A DNA stretch of 13,694 nt from Longimicrobium sp. GTDB lineage: Bacteria > Gemmatimonadota > Gemmatimonadetes > Longimicrobiales > Longimicrobiaceae. Position 1 is the first letter of the stretch, and every line of letters starts with the position of its first letter. Of this stretch, positions 1 to 6,554 are shown piece by piece. The stretch is taken from contig JAUJMI010000045.1 in NCBI GenBank assembly GCA_030446945.1, positions 1 to 13,694 of the forward strand. Direction: 5' to 3'. Both the position numbers and the translations under genes were made by a program. The notes under the pieces were generated by a model. That model was given only the letters and a program-made list of their open reading frames with translations, ran no database searches and was not told the origin of the DNA.

Positions 1-303
1 ATCTCCGCCATCGAGCACCGCCTCGCGGACTGGGGCGACTGGGACGACGCGGAGCGCTATGACTGGATCATCGGCTCCGACATCCTGTACGGCGAGTCGA
101 TGCACCCGCACCTCCGCCACATCTTCGCGACCAACCTCGCCCCCGCCGGCCGCATCCTCCTCTCCGACCCCTTTCGCGTCCCCAGCCTGCGCCTGTTGGA
201 GTCGCTGGAAGCCGCCGGCTGGCGCATCTCCCTCGCCAAGTGGAATCTCGGCGAAGCGACGTCGCCGCGGCCGATCGGGGTGTTCGAGCTGGCGGCGGGG
301 TAG
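1..303 (+). CDS. Class I SAM-dependent methyltransferase, C-terminal part (5' end outside window)
   Basis: The frame is open from base 1 and ends at TAG 301-303, giving the last 100 residues of a protein. Residues 20-30 of the fragment, YDWIIGSDILY, match the post-motif segment of the Methyltransf_16 / METTL21-like protein methyltransferases (the '(F/Y)D.I.GSD.LY' signature). A helix with NLAPAGRILLSDPFR follows (about residues 45-60), the usual 'L.pgG.ill.dp.R' strand, then a C-terminal strand pair ending PIGVFELAAG. Such enzymes transfer a methyl group from S-adenosylmethionine, often to lysine in proteins such as ETF-beta; the substrate here cannot be told. The SAM-binding glycine loop lies upstream of the window. 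A terminator follows about 120 bp after the stop, so this is probably the last gene of its transcript. Confidence 0.8.
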   Translation: MSAIEHRLADWGDWDDAERYDWIIGSDILYGESMHPHLRHIFATNLAPAGRILLSDPFRVPSLRLLESLEAAGWRISLAKWNLGEATSPRPIGVFELAAG

Positions 304-632
304 GTCATCCGCTGCTCACCGGCGCGTGGTCATTCGGTGCAGGCTGGCTCCGGCGGTCGAAACCGTTGCTACAACTACGGGGCGAACCGCTGCTCCGGCC
401 TTGCGTCCGTTCAATGCCACAGTCCCCGGGCTATCGCTCTCCCGACCTTGTGTCGGTGATAACCCGGGGTCCTTTTTTGCCCGTATACCAGGACTACTCC
501 CAGCTTCCGCGGGGATGAAATTCCGGAGCGGGTTGTGCGGCTTCAAGTCTGCCCAGTCGGTGCCACGCATCCTTTTGCGCATCCTCGTCCCTAAGCGCGC
601 GGCAGCATCACTTTGCGGTTTAAGGCATGCGG
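304..632. other. Intergenic region between convergent methyltransferase and kinase genes
   Basis: This 329-bp gap separates two convergent genes. Apart from the nested terminator at 424-478 I see no convincing coding region: open frames crossing it on both strands have no recognisable motif and are antisense or out of frame with the flanking genes. No T-rich terminator for the minus-strand kinase is visible here, so kinase transcripts may run into the gap. Confidence 0.6.
424..478 (+). terminator. Rho-independent terminator with nested hairpin
   Basis: The outer stem CCCCGGGCTATC (424-435) pairs with GATAACCCGGGG (458-469) with one C-A mismatch. Inside it a second perfect stem CCGAC/GTCGG (442-446 with 452-456) closes a 5-nt loop. 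Six T follow at 473-478. The orientation suits termination of the plus-strand methyltransferase transcript. The two-tier shape is more elaborate than a plain terminator. Confidence 0.8.
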
Positions 633-1997
633 CTAGGGAAGCGAGTCGCAGGCCGGGCATCTCAGGGTGCTCCAGCGCGGCGCATCCGCTGCCGCCTTCG
701 CCGCCCGCGCCTTCAATGCGCGCGCGCGCTGAGCCCAGTCGGCGCGCGCATCGGGACCTGGCGGAACCTGGCTCGCAAGGGTGCCCTGGGCGGTGAAGTA
801 GTAGCGCCGGACGCTTTCACCCCCATCGGCGGAGCGCTCGTAGGCGAAGCGGAGCCCGTGGCGGTCGAAGTACATCTCGCTCGTGCCCGAGGGGACGCGG
901 GTGACGAGCTTGCGCACACCGGAGCGGTCCAGGTACGCCATCACCTGGCCGTTCGGGTGGTAGCGGCGCGTCATGCGGCCCGCGGTCGCGTTGACCTCGC
1001 GGAAGACGGCGCCCGCGGCGGCGACCGCCTCAGCCTCCGTTTCCTCGGGCGCGGGGGCGGCGCGCGGACGGTTCCACGCCCAGAGCGCCACCCCGAGCGC
1101 GATGACCGCGAGCACCGTGAGAAGCGCGACGCGGGGAATAGGGCGCACGGGTGCTGGCCGCGCGACAGGCAGAGAAAGGTGCCGGAGCACGTCACCCATC
1201 GCGGCGCAGTCGGAAAAGCGGTGGGCGGGGTCGGGATCCAGCGCGCGGCGAAGGACGGCGGCCAGGGCGGGGTTCTCGCGCTCCAGTGCATCGAGGACGG
1301 CGGGAGGGGCTTCGGCCGACCCGCCGGCGAGCGCGGCCGCCGCGGTGAGGCCGAGCGCGTAGACGTCGGTCGCGGGCGTGGTGGGGCCGCCGGCCTCCTG
1401 CTCCGGCGCCGCGAAGCCGGGCGTACGCGGATTGCCGCCTCCGCCGGTCAGGTGGGTCAGCGTCGATCCGCCCGCGGAAGGCTGCGCGATGCCGAAGTCC
1501 AGCACCTTCACCCGCACGGACGCGCCGGAGCCCGTCACGAACAGGTTTCCCGGCTTCACGTCGCGATGCACGACGCCGCGCGCGTGTCCCGCCGCCAGCC
1601 CGTCCGCCGCTTGCGCCAGGATCCCGGCGAGCTCCTCCGGGGCCGGACGCCACCCGCCAGCGAGCCGCGCGCCCAGGTCCTCCCCCGCGAGCAGCTCCAT
1701 CACCAGGAAGTCCAGGTCCAGCTCCGCATCCACGCCGTAGTCGTGGACCGTGACGACGTTGGGGTGGGCGATGGACGCGGCGGTCTTCGCCTCGCGCAGG
1801 AAGCGGGCGCGCAGCGCGGCGCGCGCCTCCCGCGTGACGCCGGGAGGGGGCGCGATTACCTTGAACGCCACCTCGCGCTCCAGGCGCAGGTCGTAGCTGC
1901 GGAACACCGCCCCCATGCCGCCGCCCGCCAGGAACTCGTCGACGCGGTAGCGTTCGGCCAGTACGCGGCCGACCAGGAGCTGCTCGAAAGAGGTCAA
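633..1997 (-). CDS. Transmembrane Ser/Thr protein kinase (PknB/Hanks type)
   Basis: The 454-residue protein has a complete kinase core. It has a glycine-rich loop LAGGGMGAV (23-31; the usual first Gly is Ala), ATP-binding Lys46 in VAFK, alpha-C Glu69, catalytic HRDVKPGN (144-151, Asp146), metal-binding DFG (167-169), APE (197-199), DVYALG (211-216) and the late Arg260. A single membrane span (about 290-308) leaves the kinase in the cytoplasm and about 145 residues outside. The outer part contains YHPNGQVMAYLD and YFDRHGLRFAYE, reminiscent of MORN/YwqK-type repeats, and ends with a CPAC pair. It phosphorylates Ser/Thr of unknown partners, presumably on an envelope cue. The best start is TTG at 1997, because no in-frame ATG or GTG precedes the glycine loop. 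No clear Shine-Dalgarno is seen. A 15-codon ATG frame (2041-1994) ends in a TGA that overlaps this TTG. Confidence 0.88.
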   Translation of the reverse strand: MTSFEQLLVGRVLAERYRVDEFLAGGGMGAVFRSYDLRLEREVAFKVIAPPPGVTREARAALRARFLREAKTAASIAHPNVVTVHDYGVDAELDLDFLVMELLAGEDLGARLAGGWRPAPEELAGILAQAADGLAAGHARGVVHRDVKPGNLFVTGSGASVRVKVLDFGIAQPSAGGSTLTHLTGGGGNPRTPGFAAPEQEAGGPTTPATDVYALGLTAAAALAGGSAEAPPAVLDALERENPALAAVLRRALDPDPAHRFSDCAAMGDVLRHLSLPVARPAPVRPIPRVALLTVLAVIALGVALWAWNRPRAAPAPEETEAEAVAAAGAVFREVNATAGRMTRRYHPNGQVMAYLDRSGVRKLVTRVPSGTSEMYFDRHGLRFAYERSADGGESVRRYYFTAQGTLASQVPPGPDARADWAQRARALKARAAKAAADAPRWSTLRCPACDSLP

Positions 1998-2093
1998 CGG
2001 ACGAGACGCGGCGGTGTCGTGGTGATAGTGGCGCGATTCATGGCGCCCGTGTCCGCGGCGGCGAATGCCGATCGCGTGCGCCGGCCCCAGGTG

Positions 2094-2141
2094 CCCTCTC
2101 GCACGGCTGTTTGTGGGAGAGGGTGGCAGCTGTAAGCTGCC
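2094..2141. repeat. Two tandem intergenic hairpins
   Basis: Hairpin one pairs CCCTCTC (2094-2100) with GAGAGGG (2117-2123) and continues inward as CAC/GTG (2102-2104 with 2113-2115) after a G-G mismatch. Hairpin two is a perfect GGCAGC/GCTGCC (2125-2130 with 2136-2141) around a 5-nt loop. They lie between two minus-strand genes, the lipoprotein and the kinase. Neither has a T-run on the minus strand, so they look more like a REP-type intergenic palindromic element or an mRNA-processing structure than a classical terminator. Their repeated nature is inferred. Confidence 0.55.
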
Positions 2142-2162
2142 GGGTGAGGACCCTCCCGCCGC

Positions 2163-2996
2163 TCAGCCCCCCGCCAACCTCTGCCGAACGGTGAAGTGGT
2201 AGACGGGCTGCCGGTCCTCGATCATCACGTGCAGCAGCTCGCGGGTGCGCAGCTCGATCAGGGTGCGCCCCAGCTCGCCCTGGAGGACTTTGGCGTGCTC
2301 CTTCCCCAGCTCCTCTAGGGTGTCGCTCTGCGTCGCCGCGCCCGCGGGAACGGCGAAGCGCTCGTGCGACACGTCCATAGTGGTGCCGAACTCGTGCGCG
2401 CTCGCCGTCTGCGACGCGTAAGAGTTGATCTTCCGCAGCTCCGCCTGGGTGGAGCCGGTGCGCAGCGCGGAGGTCACCTTCATGCGGTAGCGCGGGATGC
2501 CCAGGCTGTCCAGGCGCGCGTGGAAGCGGCGCCCCACCTGCACCAGGAGGGCGCGCGCATCCGGCGTCACGTACGGCACCGAGTGGTCCATCTTGCGCAG
2601 CACCCAGTACTCCGTGCTGTCCCCCAGCGCCACCAGCCGCCCCTGCCGCACGAGTTGCTGGATCTGCGCGTCGGCATAGGCGCGCACCCCAAGCGCCTGC
2701 GCGGTGGCGACCTGCGTGCGGTTGACGTCGCGCCGCAGCCAGCCGATCTCGCTCGCCCCCAGCGGCCGCCCGCGCGCGAACGCCGCCCGCACCGAGTCGG
2801 GGCGCACCGCAGCCGCCGCGGGCTCCGGCTGTACAGGCGTCTGAGCGGGGGAGGGCTGGGGCGGTTGCGCCGGCGCTGACGAGGCGCTCCGCGTCGCCTC
2901 GGCATCGTTGTCCGGATCGTACTCGTGGTCGCCGCCCCCACACGCCGTGAGCACCGCCACCAACCCCGCCGCCGCCCACCTTCGCATATATGGCAT
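2163..2996 (-). CDS. Lipoprotein with M15-peptidase-like motifs (DUF5715-like)
   Basis: The 277-residue product starts at ATG 2996; the frame is open further upstream, but only this start puts a signal sequence at the N-terminus. Residues 4-19 form a lipoprotein signal ending in lipobox LTAC (Cys19), followed by a Gly/Pro/Ala-rich linker to about residue 65. The conserved block is VTSALRT (174-180), SAHEFGTTMD (199-208) and ELLH (253-256). This matches the arrangement of VanX/VanY M15 D-Ala-D-Ala peptidases, where SxHxxGxxxD and ExxH supply the zinc ligands (here His201, Asp208, His256) and catalytic Glu253. The overall sequence resembles what I know of DUF5715 proteins. A role in cell-wall peptide trimming is inferred. 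A second ATG at 2987 is an alternative start. Confidence 0.75.
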   Translation of the reverse strand: MPYMRRWAAAGLVAVLTACGGGDHEYDPDNDAEATRSASSAPAQPPQPSPAQTPVQPEPAAAAVRPDSVRAAFARGRPLGASEIGWLRRDVNRTQVATAQALGVRAYADAQIQQLVRQGRLVALGDSTEYWVLRKMDHSVPYVTPDARALLVQVGRRFHARLDSLGIPRYRMKVTSALRTGSTQAELRKINSYASQTASAHEFGTTMDVSHERFAVPAGAATQSDTLEELGKEHAKVLQGELGRTLIELRTRELLHVMIEDRQPVYHFTVRQRLAGG

Positions 2997-3098
2997 CGCA
3001 ACCCGTGTCGTAGGCCGTTCAGGAAAGTGGCTCACGGGGGCCAGATGCATGCCAGCTCCGGGTAGGGTGCGGCGTTCTCCAGTCACTTCGCGTCGTCG

Positions 3099-3139
3099 GT
3101 TGAAGCTTATCCTCAATGGAATCGGAGATAAACTTCAAC
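3099..3139. repeat. 13-bp inverted repeat, possible operator
   Basis: GTTGAAGCTTATC (3099-3111) and GATAAACTTCAAC (3127-3139) are inverted copies with one mismatch, around a 15-nt loop that itself allows a few more pairs. The arms are AT-rich against a GC-rich background. The element lies about 100-140 bp before the lipoprotein start at 2996 and has no T-run on the minus strand. A regulator-binding site or 5'-leader hairpin is more likely than a terminator; the binding protein is unknown. Confidence 0.5.
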
Positions 3140-3241
3140 AGCGTGGGGGACCCGCCGAGTGGCCGGGGATCTAAATGGTCCGCGGCACCGGGGCTACAGC
3201 CGCCCTCCTCGGGCGTGGGATCGGCCAATGCTGCGATACCC

Positions 3242-3290
3242 AAAAGCGAGTGCGCGAGTGCGCTGCGCATCCAAACGCACTCACGCACTC
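3242..3290 (-). terminator. Terminator after the TonB receptor, made of 8-bp tandem repeats
   Basis: Plus-strand arms 3248-3262 and 3276-3290 are 15-bp inverted copies with one mismatch and a 13-nt loop. On the minus strand the stem is followed two bases later by TTTT (3245-3242), 23 bp after the receptor stop. One arm belongs to four consecutive 8-bp units of ACGCACTC type (3275-3306, third unit altered); the other arm has two GCGAGTGC units. The hairpin therefore seems to have grown from a short tandem repeat. Confidence 0.7.
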
Positions 3291-3312
3291 ACGCACCAAC
3301 GCACTCCTGTTT

Positions 3313-5658
3313 CTAACGCCGCGTGCTCACCGAGACCCGCACCGTTCGCGACGCACCGGGCATGATGTTGTTGTTGCCGTGCGAGGTGGCGTAGTAGCGC
3401 TCGTCCAGGACGTTCTCCACGTTGAGCTGCGCGCTGGCGCGGGCGCCCAGGCGCAGGAAGAGCGCGGCGTCGGCGCGGGTGAAGCCGGGGAGCGTCACGG
3501 TATTGTCGATCGCCGCGAACATCTCGGACTGGCGCACCACGCCCACCCCCACGCCCAGCGCCGGGAAGAGCTGCACCCGGTTCCAGAGCGCAAAGGTGCG
3601 GTGCGGCACCAGGGGCACGAGCTGGCCCGCCTTGGCCGCGCGGGTGGTGCTCGTGATCTCCGCGTGCTGCGAGGCGAAGCCGGCCACCACCTGCCACGCC
3701 TCGGTCACCTCGCCGGACGCGCCCAGCTCCCACCCCGTTGAGCGCTGGCTGCCCGTCTGCACCGTCTTCTTGGGATCGACCGGGTCCGGAGCCGAGGTGT
3801 TGGTGTGGTCCAGCCGGTAGATCGCGCCGGTCAGGGCGAAGCTCGGGCGCACGTCCCACTTGGCGCCCACTTCGCGGTTGGTGAAGCGCTCCGGCTCCAG
3901 CGTCTCCGTCGTCGCCGTCAGCGAGCTGAACTGGTCGCCCGCGCTCGGCAGGTACGACACGCTGTAGCTGCCGTAGAGCGACACCGGCTGCACCGGCTTC
4001 AGCACCAGCCCCGCGCGCGGCGACACCATGTCGTCTCGACGGTCGAGCACCTGGCCGTTGCGGCGGTTCACGAAATCGATGTCGAACCGCTCGAAGCGCA
4101 CCCCGCCCAGCACCTGCAGGAAGCGCGTGAGCTCCACCTGGTCCTGCACGTACACCCCGGCCACCGAGACCCGCGCCCGGTTGTCCGCGTCCGTGGCGCT
4201 CTGGCGGAAGGCGATCGGCGTGGCGACCGTCGGCTGATTGATGGGAGCGGAGAACGAAGTCGCGGTGTTGTTGTAGTAGCCCGTCTCGCGGTAGTTCTCC
4301 GTCTGCTGCCGCCCGATCTCCGCGCCCGCGAGCAGAGTGTGGCGCAGGGGGCCGGTGGCGGCTTCCACCACGACGTCCGTCTGGTTGAACAGGTTGGCGC
4401 GGTCCGTCCCGTTGTTGTAGGCGGAGAGCGCCACCCGCGTCCCGGAAGGGTTCACCGCACCCGGATAGCTGTTCTGGTAGAACTTGTCGTAGGTGGCGTA
4501 GCGGGTCCGGTTGCGCAGGGTGATCCCGCCGCGCGTGCGGTGCTCCAGCACGCCGCTGGCCGAGTGCACCCGCACCCGCGAGTAGCTGGAGTCCGGGTTG
4601 CCGAAGAAGGTGGTGATGTCCGCGTCCGACGGGCGCCCGTTGAACGACGGGAGGCCGCGGTCCACCGAGCGGTGGTCGCTGAAGAGCTCGTACCCGGCCC
4701 GGATGGTGGTGCGGGTGCCGAGCGCGAGGGCCATCGTCGGGTTGATGCCGTAGCGCTCGAGGCTCGCCTGGTCGCGGAAGCCGCCCGAGTTCTCGTACAT
4801 CCCGTTGAAGCGCAGCGCCAGCGCGCTTCCCACCCCCTGCCCCACGTCCACCGTCCCGCGGCGGTGGTCGAAGGAGCCGCCCTCCAGCGTCACCACGCGC
4901 GTCGGCGTCCACTGCGCCTCCCGGGTGACGCGGTTCAGCACGCCCCCACCGCCGCCGCGTCCAAAGATCATAGCGTTGGAGCCCTTGAGCGCCTCCACCC
5001 GCTCCACGTTGTACAGGTCGCGCAGGTACTGCACGTCGTCGCGCACCCCGTCCACGAAGAAGTCGGCGGTGGTGCTGTTGCCGCGGATGGTGGGGGCATC
5101 GCGGTGCCCTTCGCCCTGCCCCATCGTGATCCCGGGGATGTAGCGCACCACGTCGCCCATCCCCTGCATCGCCTGATCGGCGATCAGCTCGTGCGTCACG
5201 AGGCTCACCGACTGCGGCACATCGCGCAGCGGGGTCTCCGTCTTCGTGGCGCTGCTGATGCGCGCCGCCCCGTACCCGCGGTTGCGCATACCGACGACCG
5301 TCAGCGGGGTCAGCGTGTACGCGGCCGAGCCGCCGCGCGTGACCTGGGCCGTTCCGTTCTCCGCGATCGAGCCCCGCAGCCCCGTCCCCTCCAGCAGCCG
5401 GGCGAGCGCATCCTCCGCCGTGTACGGGCCGGTGAGCGAGCGCGAGCGCACCCCCGCCGCCGCGGCCAGGTCGGCGCGGACCGGCACCCCGGCCTGCCGC
5501 CCGAACTCGCGGAGCGCATCCGCGAGGGGCTGCGCCGGGATCTGGAAGCGGATGCTAGCCGGTGCCTCGGCGGAATGCGGGCCGGAAGCCCCGGACTGGG
5601 CCGTGAGCGGAGCGCTGCAGAGCAGGCATGCCGCACCCAGGAGGATGATCTGTCGCAT
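3313..5658 (-). CDS. TonB-dependent siderophore receptor with N-terminal STN domain
   Basis: The 781-residue outer-membrane receptor imports a ferric siderophore using TonB energy. A signal peptide (1-20, cleavage LTA|QSG) is followed by an STN domain (about 36-108), a TonB-box-like LTPLTVVG (117-124), the plug (about 143-245, with VPQSVSLVTHELI, IRGNSTTADFFVDGVRDD and VERVEALKGSNAMIFGRG), then a beta-barrel to the end. The plug wording and the closing GNNNIMPGASRTVRVSV fit the TonB-siderophore receptor family, with some likeness to catecholate receptors such as Fiu. The ATG at 5658 was chosen because it starts the signal peptide and lies downstream of the promoter and Fur box; the frame is open further upstream. 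STN domains often talk to FecR-type anti-sigma factors, but no fecI/fecR pair is in the window. The last residues are TRR rather than the usual aromatic. Confidence 0.93.
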   Translation of the reverse strand: MRQIILLGAACLLCSAPLTAQSGASGPHSAEAPASIRFQIPAQPLADALREFGRQAGVPVRADLAAAAGVRSRSLTGPYTAEDALARLLEGTGLRGSIAENGTAQVTRGGSAAYTLTPLTVVGMRNRGYGAARISSATKTETPLRDVPQSVSLVTHELIADQAMQGMGDVVRYIPGITMGQGEGHRDAPTIRGNSTTADFFVDGVRDDVQYLRDLYNVERVEALKGSNAMIFGRGGGGGVLNRVTREAQWTPTRVVTLEGGSFDHRRGTVDVGQGVGSALALRFNGMYENSGGFRDQASLERYGINPTMALALGTRTTIRAGYELFSDHRSVDRGLPSFNGRPSDADITTFFGNPDSSYSRVRVHSASGVLEHRTRGGITLRNRTRYATYDKFYQNSYPGAVNPSGTRVALSAYNNGTDRANLFNQTDVVVEAATGPLRHTLLAGAEIGRQQTENYRETGYYNNTATSFSAPINQPTVATPIAFRQSATDADNRARVSVAGVYVQDQVELTRFLQVLGGVRFERFDIDFVNRRNGQVLDRRDDMVSPRAGLVLKPVQPVSLYGSYSVSYLPSAGDQFSSLTATTETLEPERFTNREVGAKWDVRPSFALTGAIYRLDHTNTSAPDPVDPKKTVQTGSQRSTGWELGASGEVTEAWQVVAGFASQHAEITSTTRAAKAGQLVPLVPHRTFALWNRVQLFPALGVGVGVVRQSEMFAAIDNTVTLPGFTRADAALFLRLGARASAQLNVENVLDERYYATSHGNNNIMPGASRTVRVSVSTRR

Positions 5659-5686
5659 CGGTCGTCGGTAAGAAAGCTGAATGGGG

Positions 5687-5703
5687 TTGAGAACGATTCT
5701 CAA
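5687..5703 (-). promoter_or_regulatory. Fur-box-like operator
   Basis: The 17-bp dyad TTGAGAATCGTTCTCAA (minus strand) has perfect 7-bp arms. It matches the 7-1-7 Fur core (TGAGAAT-C-ATTCTCA in several bacteria) with one difference. It begins 5 bp downstream of the -10 box, covering the expected transcription start, where iron-loaded Fur would block polymerase. Together with the siderophore-receptor gene this makes Fur control likely. Confidence 0.82.
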
Positions 5704-5707
5704 ACGC

Positions 5708-5736
5708 ATTCTACGCTCCCCCTCCGCCCGGCGCAA
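5708..5736 (-). promoter_or_regulatory. Sigma70-like promoter of the siderophore receptor gene
   Basis: On the minus strand TTGCGC (5736-5731) and TAGAAT (5713-5708) are separated by 17 bp, matching the -35 and -10 consensus at 4/6 and 5/6 positions. Transcription should begin near 5701, inside the Fur-box-like dyad, leaving a leader of about 43 nt before the ATG at 5658. No clear Shine-Dalgarno is seen in that leader. Confidence 0.7.
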
Positions 5737-5817
5737 GAAGTATGATGCGAGCGGAATCGAATCATCCGGTTTTCGTAGCCTCCAAGCCCCGCCCTGCTCC
5801 GCTTTCCACACGAAGAG

Positions 5818-5856
5818 ACGGAAGCACGGCGAGGACCGTCCTCGGCGTGCTTCCGT
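5818..5856 (-). terminator. Strong hairpin terminator ending the remnant block
   Basis: CGGAAGCACG (5819-5828) pairs perfectly with CGTGCTTCCG (5846-5855), extended by an outer A-T pair. After a G-G mismatch a further 6-bp stem CGAGGA/TCCTCG closes a 3-nt loop (5836-5838). The minus-strand downstream side reads TCTCTT, the plus side TGTTT. It lies 15 bp past the stop of the minus-strand permease fusion and isolates the receptor promoter from upstream transcription. It may act in both directions. Confidence 0.7.
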
Positions 5857-5870
5857 GTTTCGCGATGCGG

Positions 5871-6554
5871 TTACAAACGCGGGCCGCCACCCGTGCGGCC
5901 GCGGCTACTCCCCCGCAGCGCGCTGATGGGAGCGATTCTCAAGGCGCGCCAGGCGGGAACCAGGCTCGCCGCCGCGGCCACCGCCAGGAGCACCATGGGC
6001 ACCGAGACGAGCACCACCGGATCGCCGGGACGGACGCCCTGGATCATCCCCGTCAGAACGCGCACGAGCATCGTTGCCCCGGCCACCACGCCCACGGCCG
6101 CGGGCACCATCCCGCGCCAGGCTACCAGCGCAACCACGTTCGCGGGCCCCACGCCCAGCGCGCGGCGCACGCCGATCTCCCGCGTCTGCTGGCGCACCGA
6201 GAACGACACCAGCCCGTAGACCCCCACCGCCGGGCACTGGAAGAGGGTGTGCGACGAGGTCGCCCGCTGTCGCGGGGGAGGCGCCTCGGTCTCCGTCCCC
6301 TCGGGCACCAGGTACCCCTTGGCCACCAGGGCGGCGACCGAGCGGAGGAGCGCCGGGCGCGCGCGGTCGCCGGCCACCTCGTCCACGGAGACGGGCGCGT
6401 GGAACTGCCGCAGCACCTCGTACAACCGCATCGTGAGCCTCAGGCGCGAAGCGGTGTCCGCGTGGAACACCACCACGGCGTCTTCTTCGATCGCTTCGAT
6501 GGCGACGCGTGGAGAGAGTACCAGCCGGCGTCCGTCCGTTCCGGCGGCGCTCAC
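5871..6554 (-). CDS. Chimeric frame: PqqD/RRE-like N-terminus joined to FtsX/ADOP permease C-terminus
   Basis: This is an open 227-codon frame from GTG 6554 to TAA 5871. Residues 11-85 (LVLSPRVAIEAIEED to ALVAKGYLVPEG) look like a PqqD/RRE-type winged helix as found in peptide-maturation proteins; this is inferred from pattern, not a firm match. From about residue 109, GVYGLVSFSVRQQTREIGVR and the following text are the last ~115 residues of a MacB/FtsX permease of the ADOP kind: one membrane helix before the REIGVRRALG motif is missing, two hydrophobic helices follow (about 150-168 and 180-200), then PAWRALRIAPISALR. A real ADOP permease has about 800 residues, so most of it, including its periplasmic domains, is gone. 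The GTG start overlaps the stop of the preceding fragment (GTGA), supporting it as an original start. An in-frame deletion or recombination near 6231 is the simplest origin. A working product is doubtful. Confidence 0.7.
   Translation of the reverse strand: MSAAGTDGRRLVLSPRVAIEAIEEDAVVVFHADTASRLRLTMRLYEVLRQFHAPVSVDEVAGDRARPALLRSVAALVAKGYLVPEGTETEAPPPRQRATSSHTLFQCPAVGVYGLVSFSVRQQTREIGVRRALGVGPANVVALVAWRGMVPAAVGVVAGATMLVRVLTGMIQGVRPGDPVVLVSVPMVLLAVAAAASLVPAWRALRIAPISALRGSSRGRTGGGPRL

Larger units (their letters stand above)
2997..3312. other. Intergenic region upstream of the M15-like lipoprotein
   Basis: This 316-bp gap lies between two minus-strand genes. It holds the receptor terminator (3242-3290) and an inverted repeat (3099-3139). 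I could not identify a convincing -35/-10 pair for the lipoprotein gene, and no reading frame in the gap carries recognisable motifs. Confidence 0.55.

Noticed and set aside
627..2135. 502-codon plus-strand frame opposite the kinase
   Set aside because: Antisense shadow produced by high GC; the kinase frame on the other strand has all catalytic motifs.
2997..3116. Forty extra N-terminal codons on the M15-like lipoprotein
   Set aside because: They would bury the lipoprotein signal peptide; the start at 2996 places it at the N-terminus.
3281..4912. 543-codon minus-strand frame inside the receptor gene
   Set aside because: A frame-shifted shadow of the receptor: Arg/Gly/Pro/Ala-rich, no motifs, and inconsistent with the clear receptor protein in the other frame.
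5659..5811. Fifty-one extra N-terminal codons on the siderophore receptor
   Set aside because: They run through the promoter and Fur box and would precede the signal peptide.
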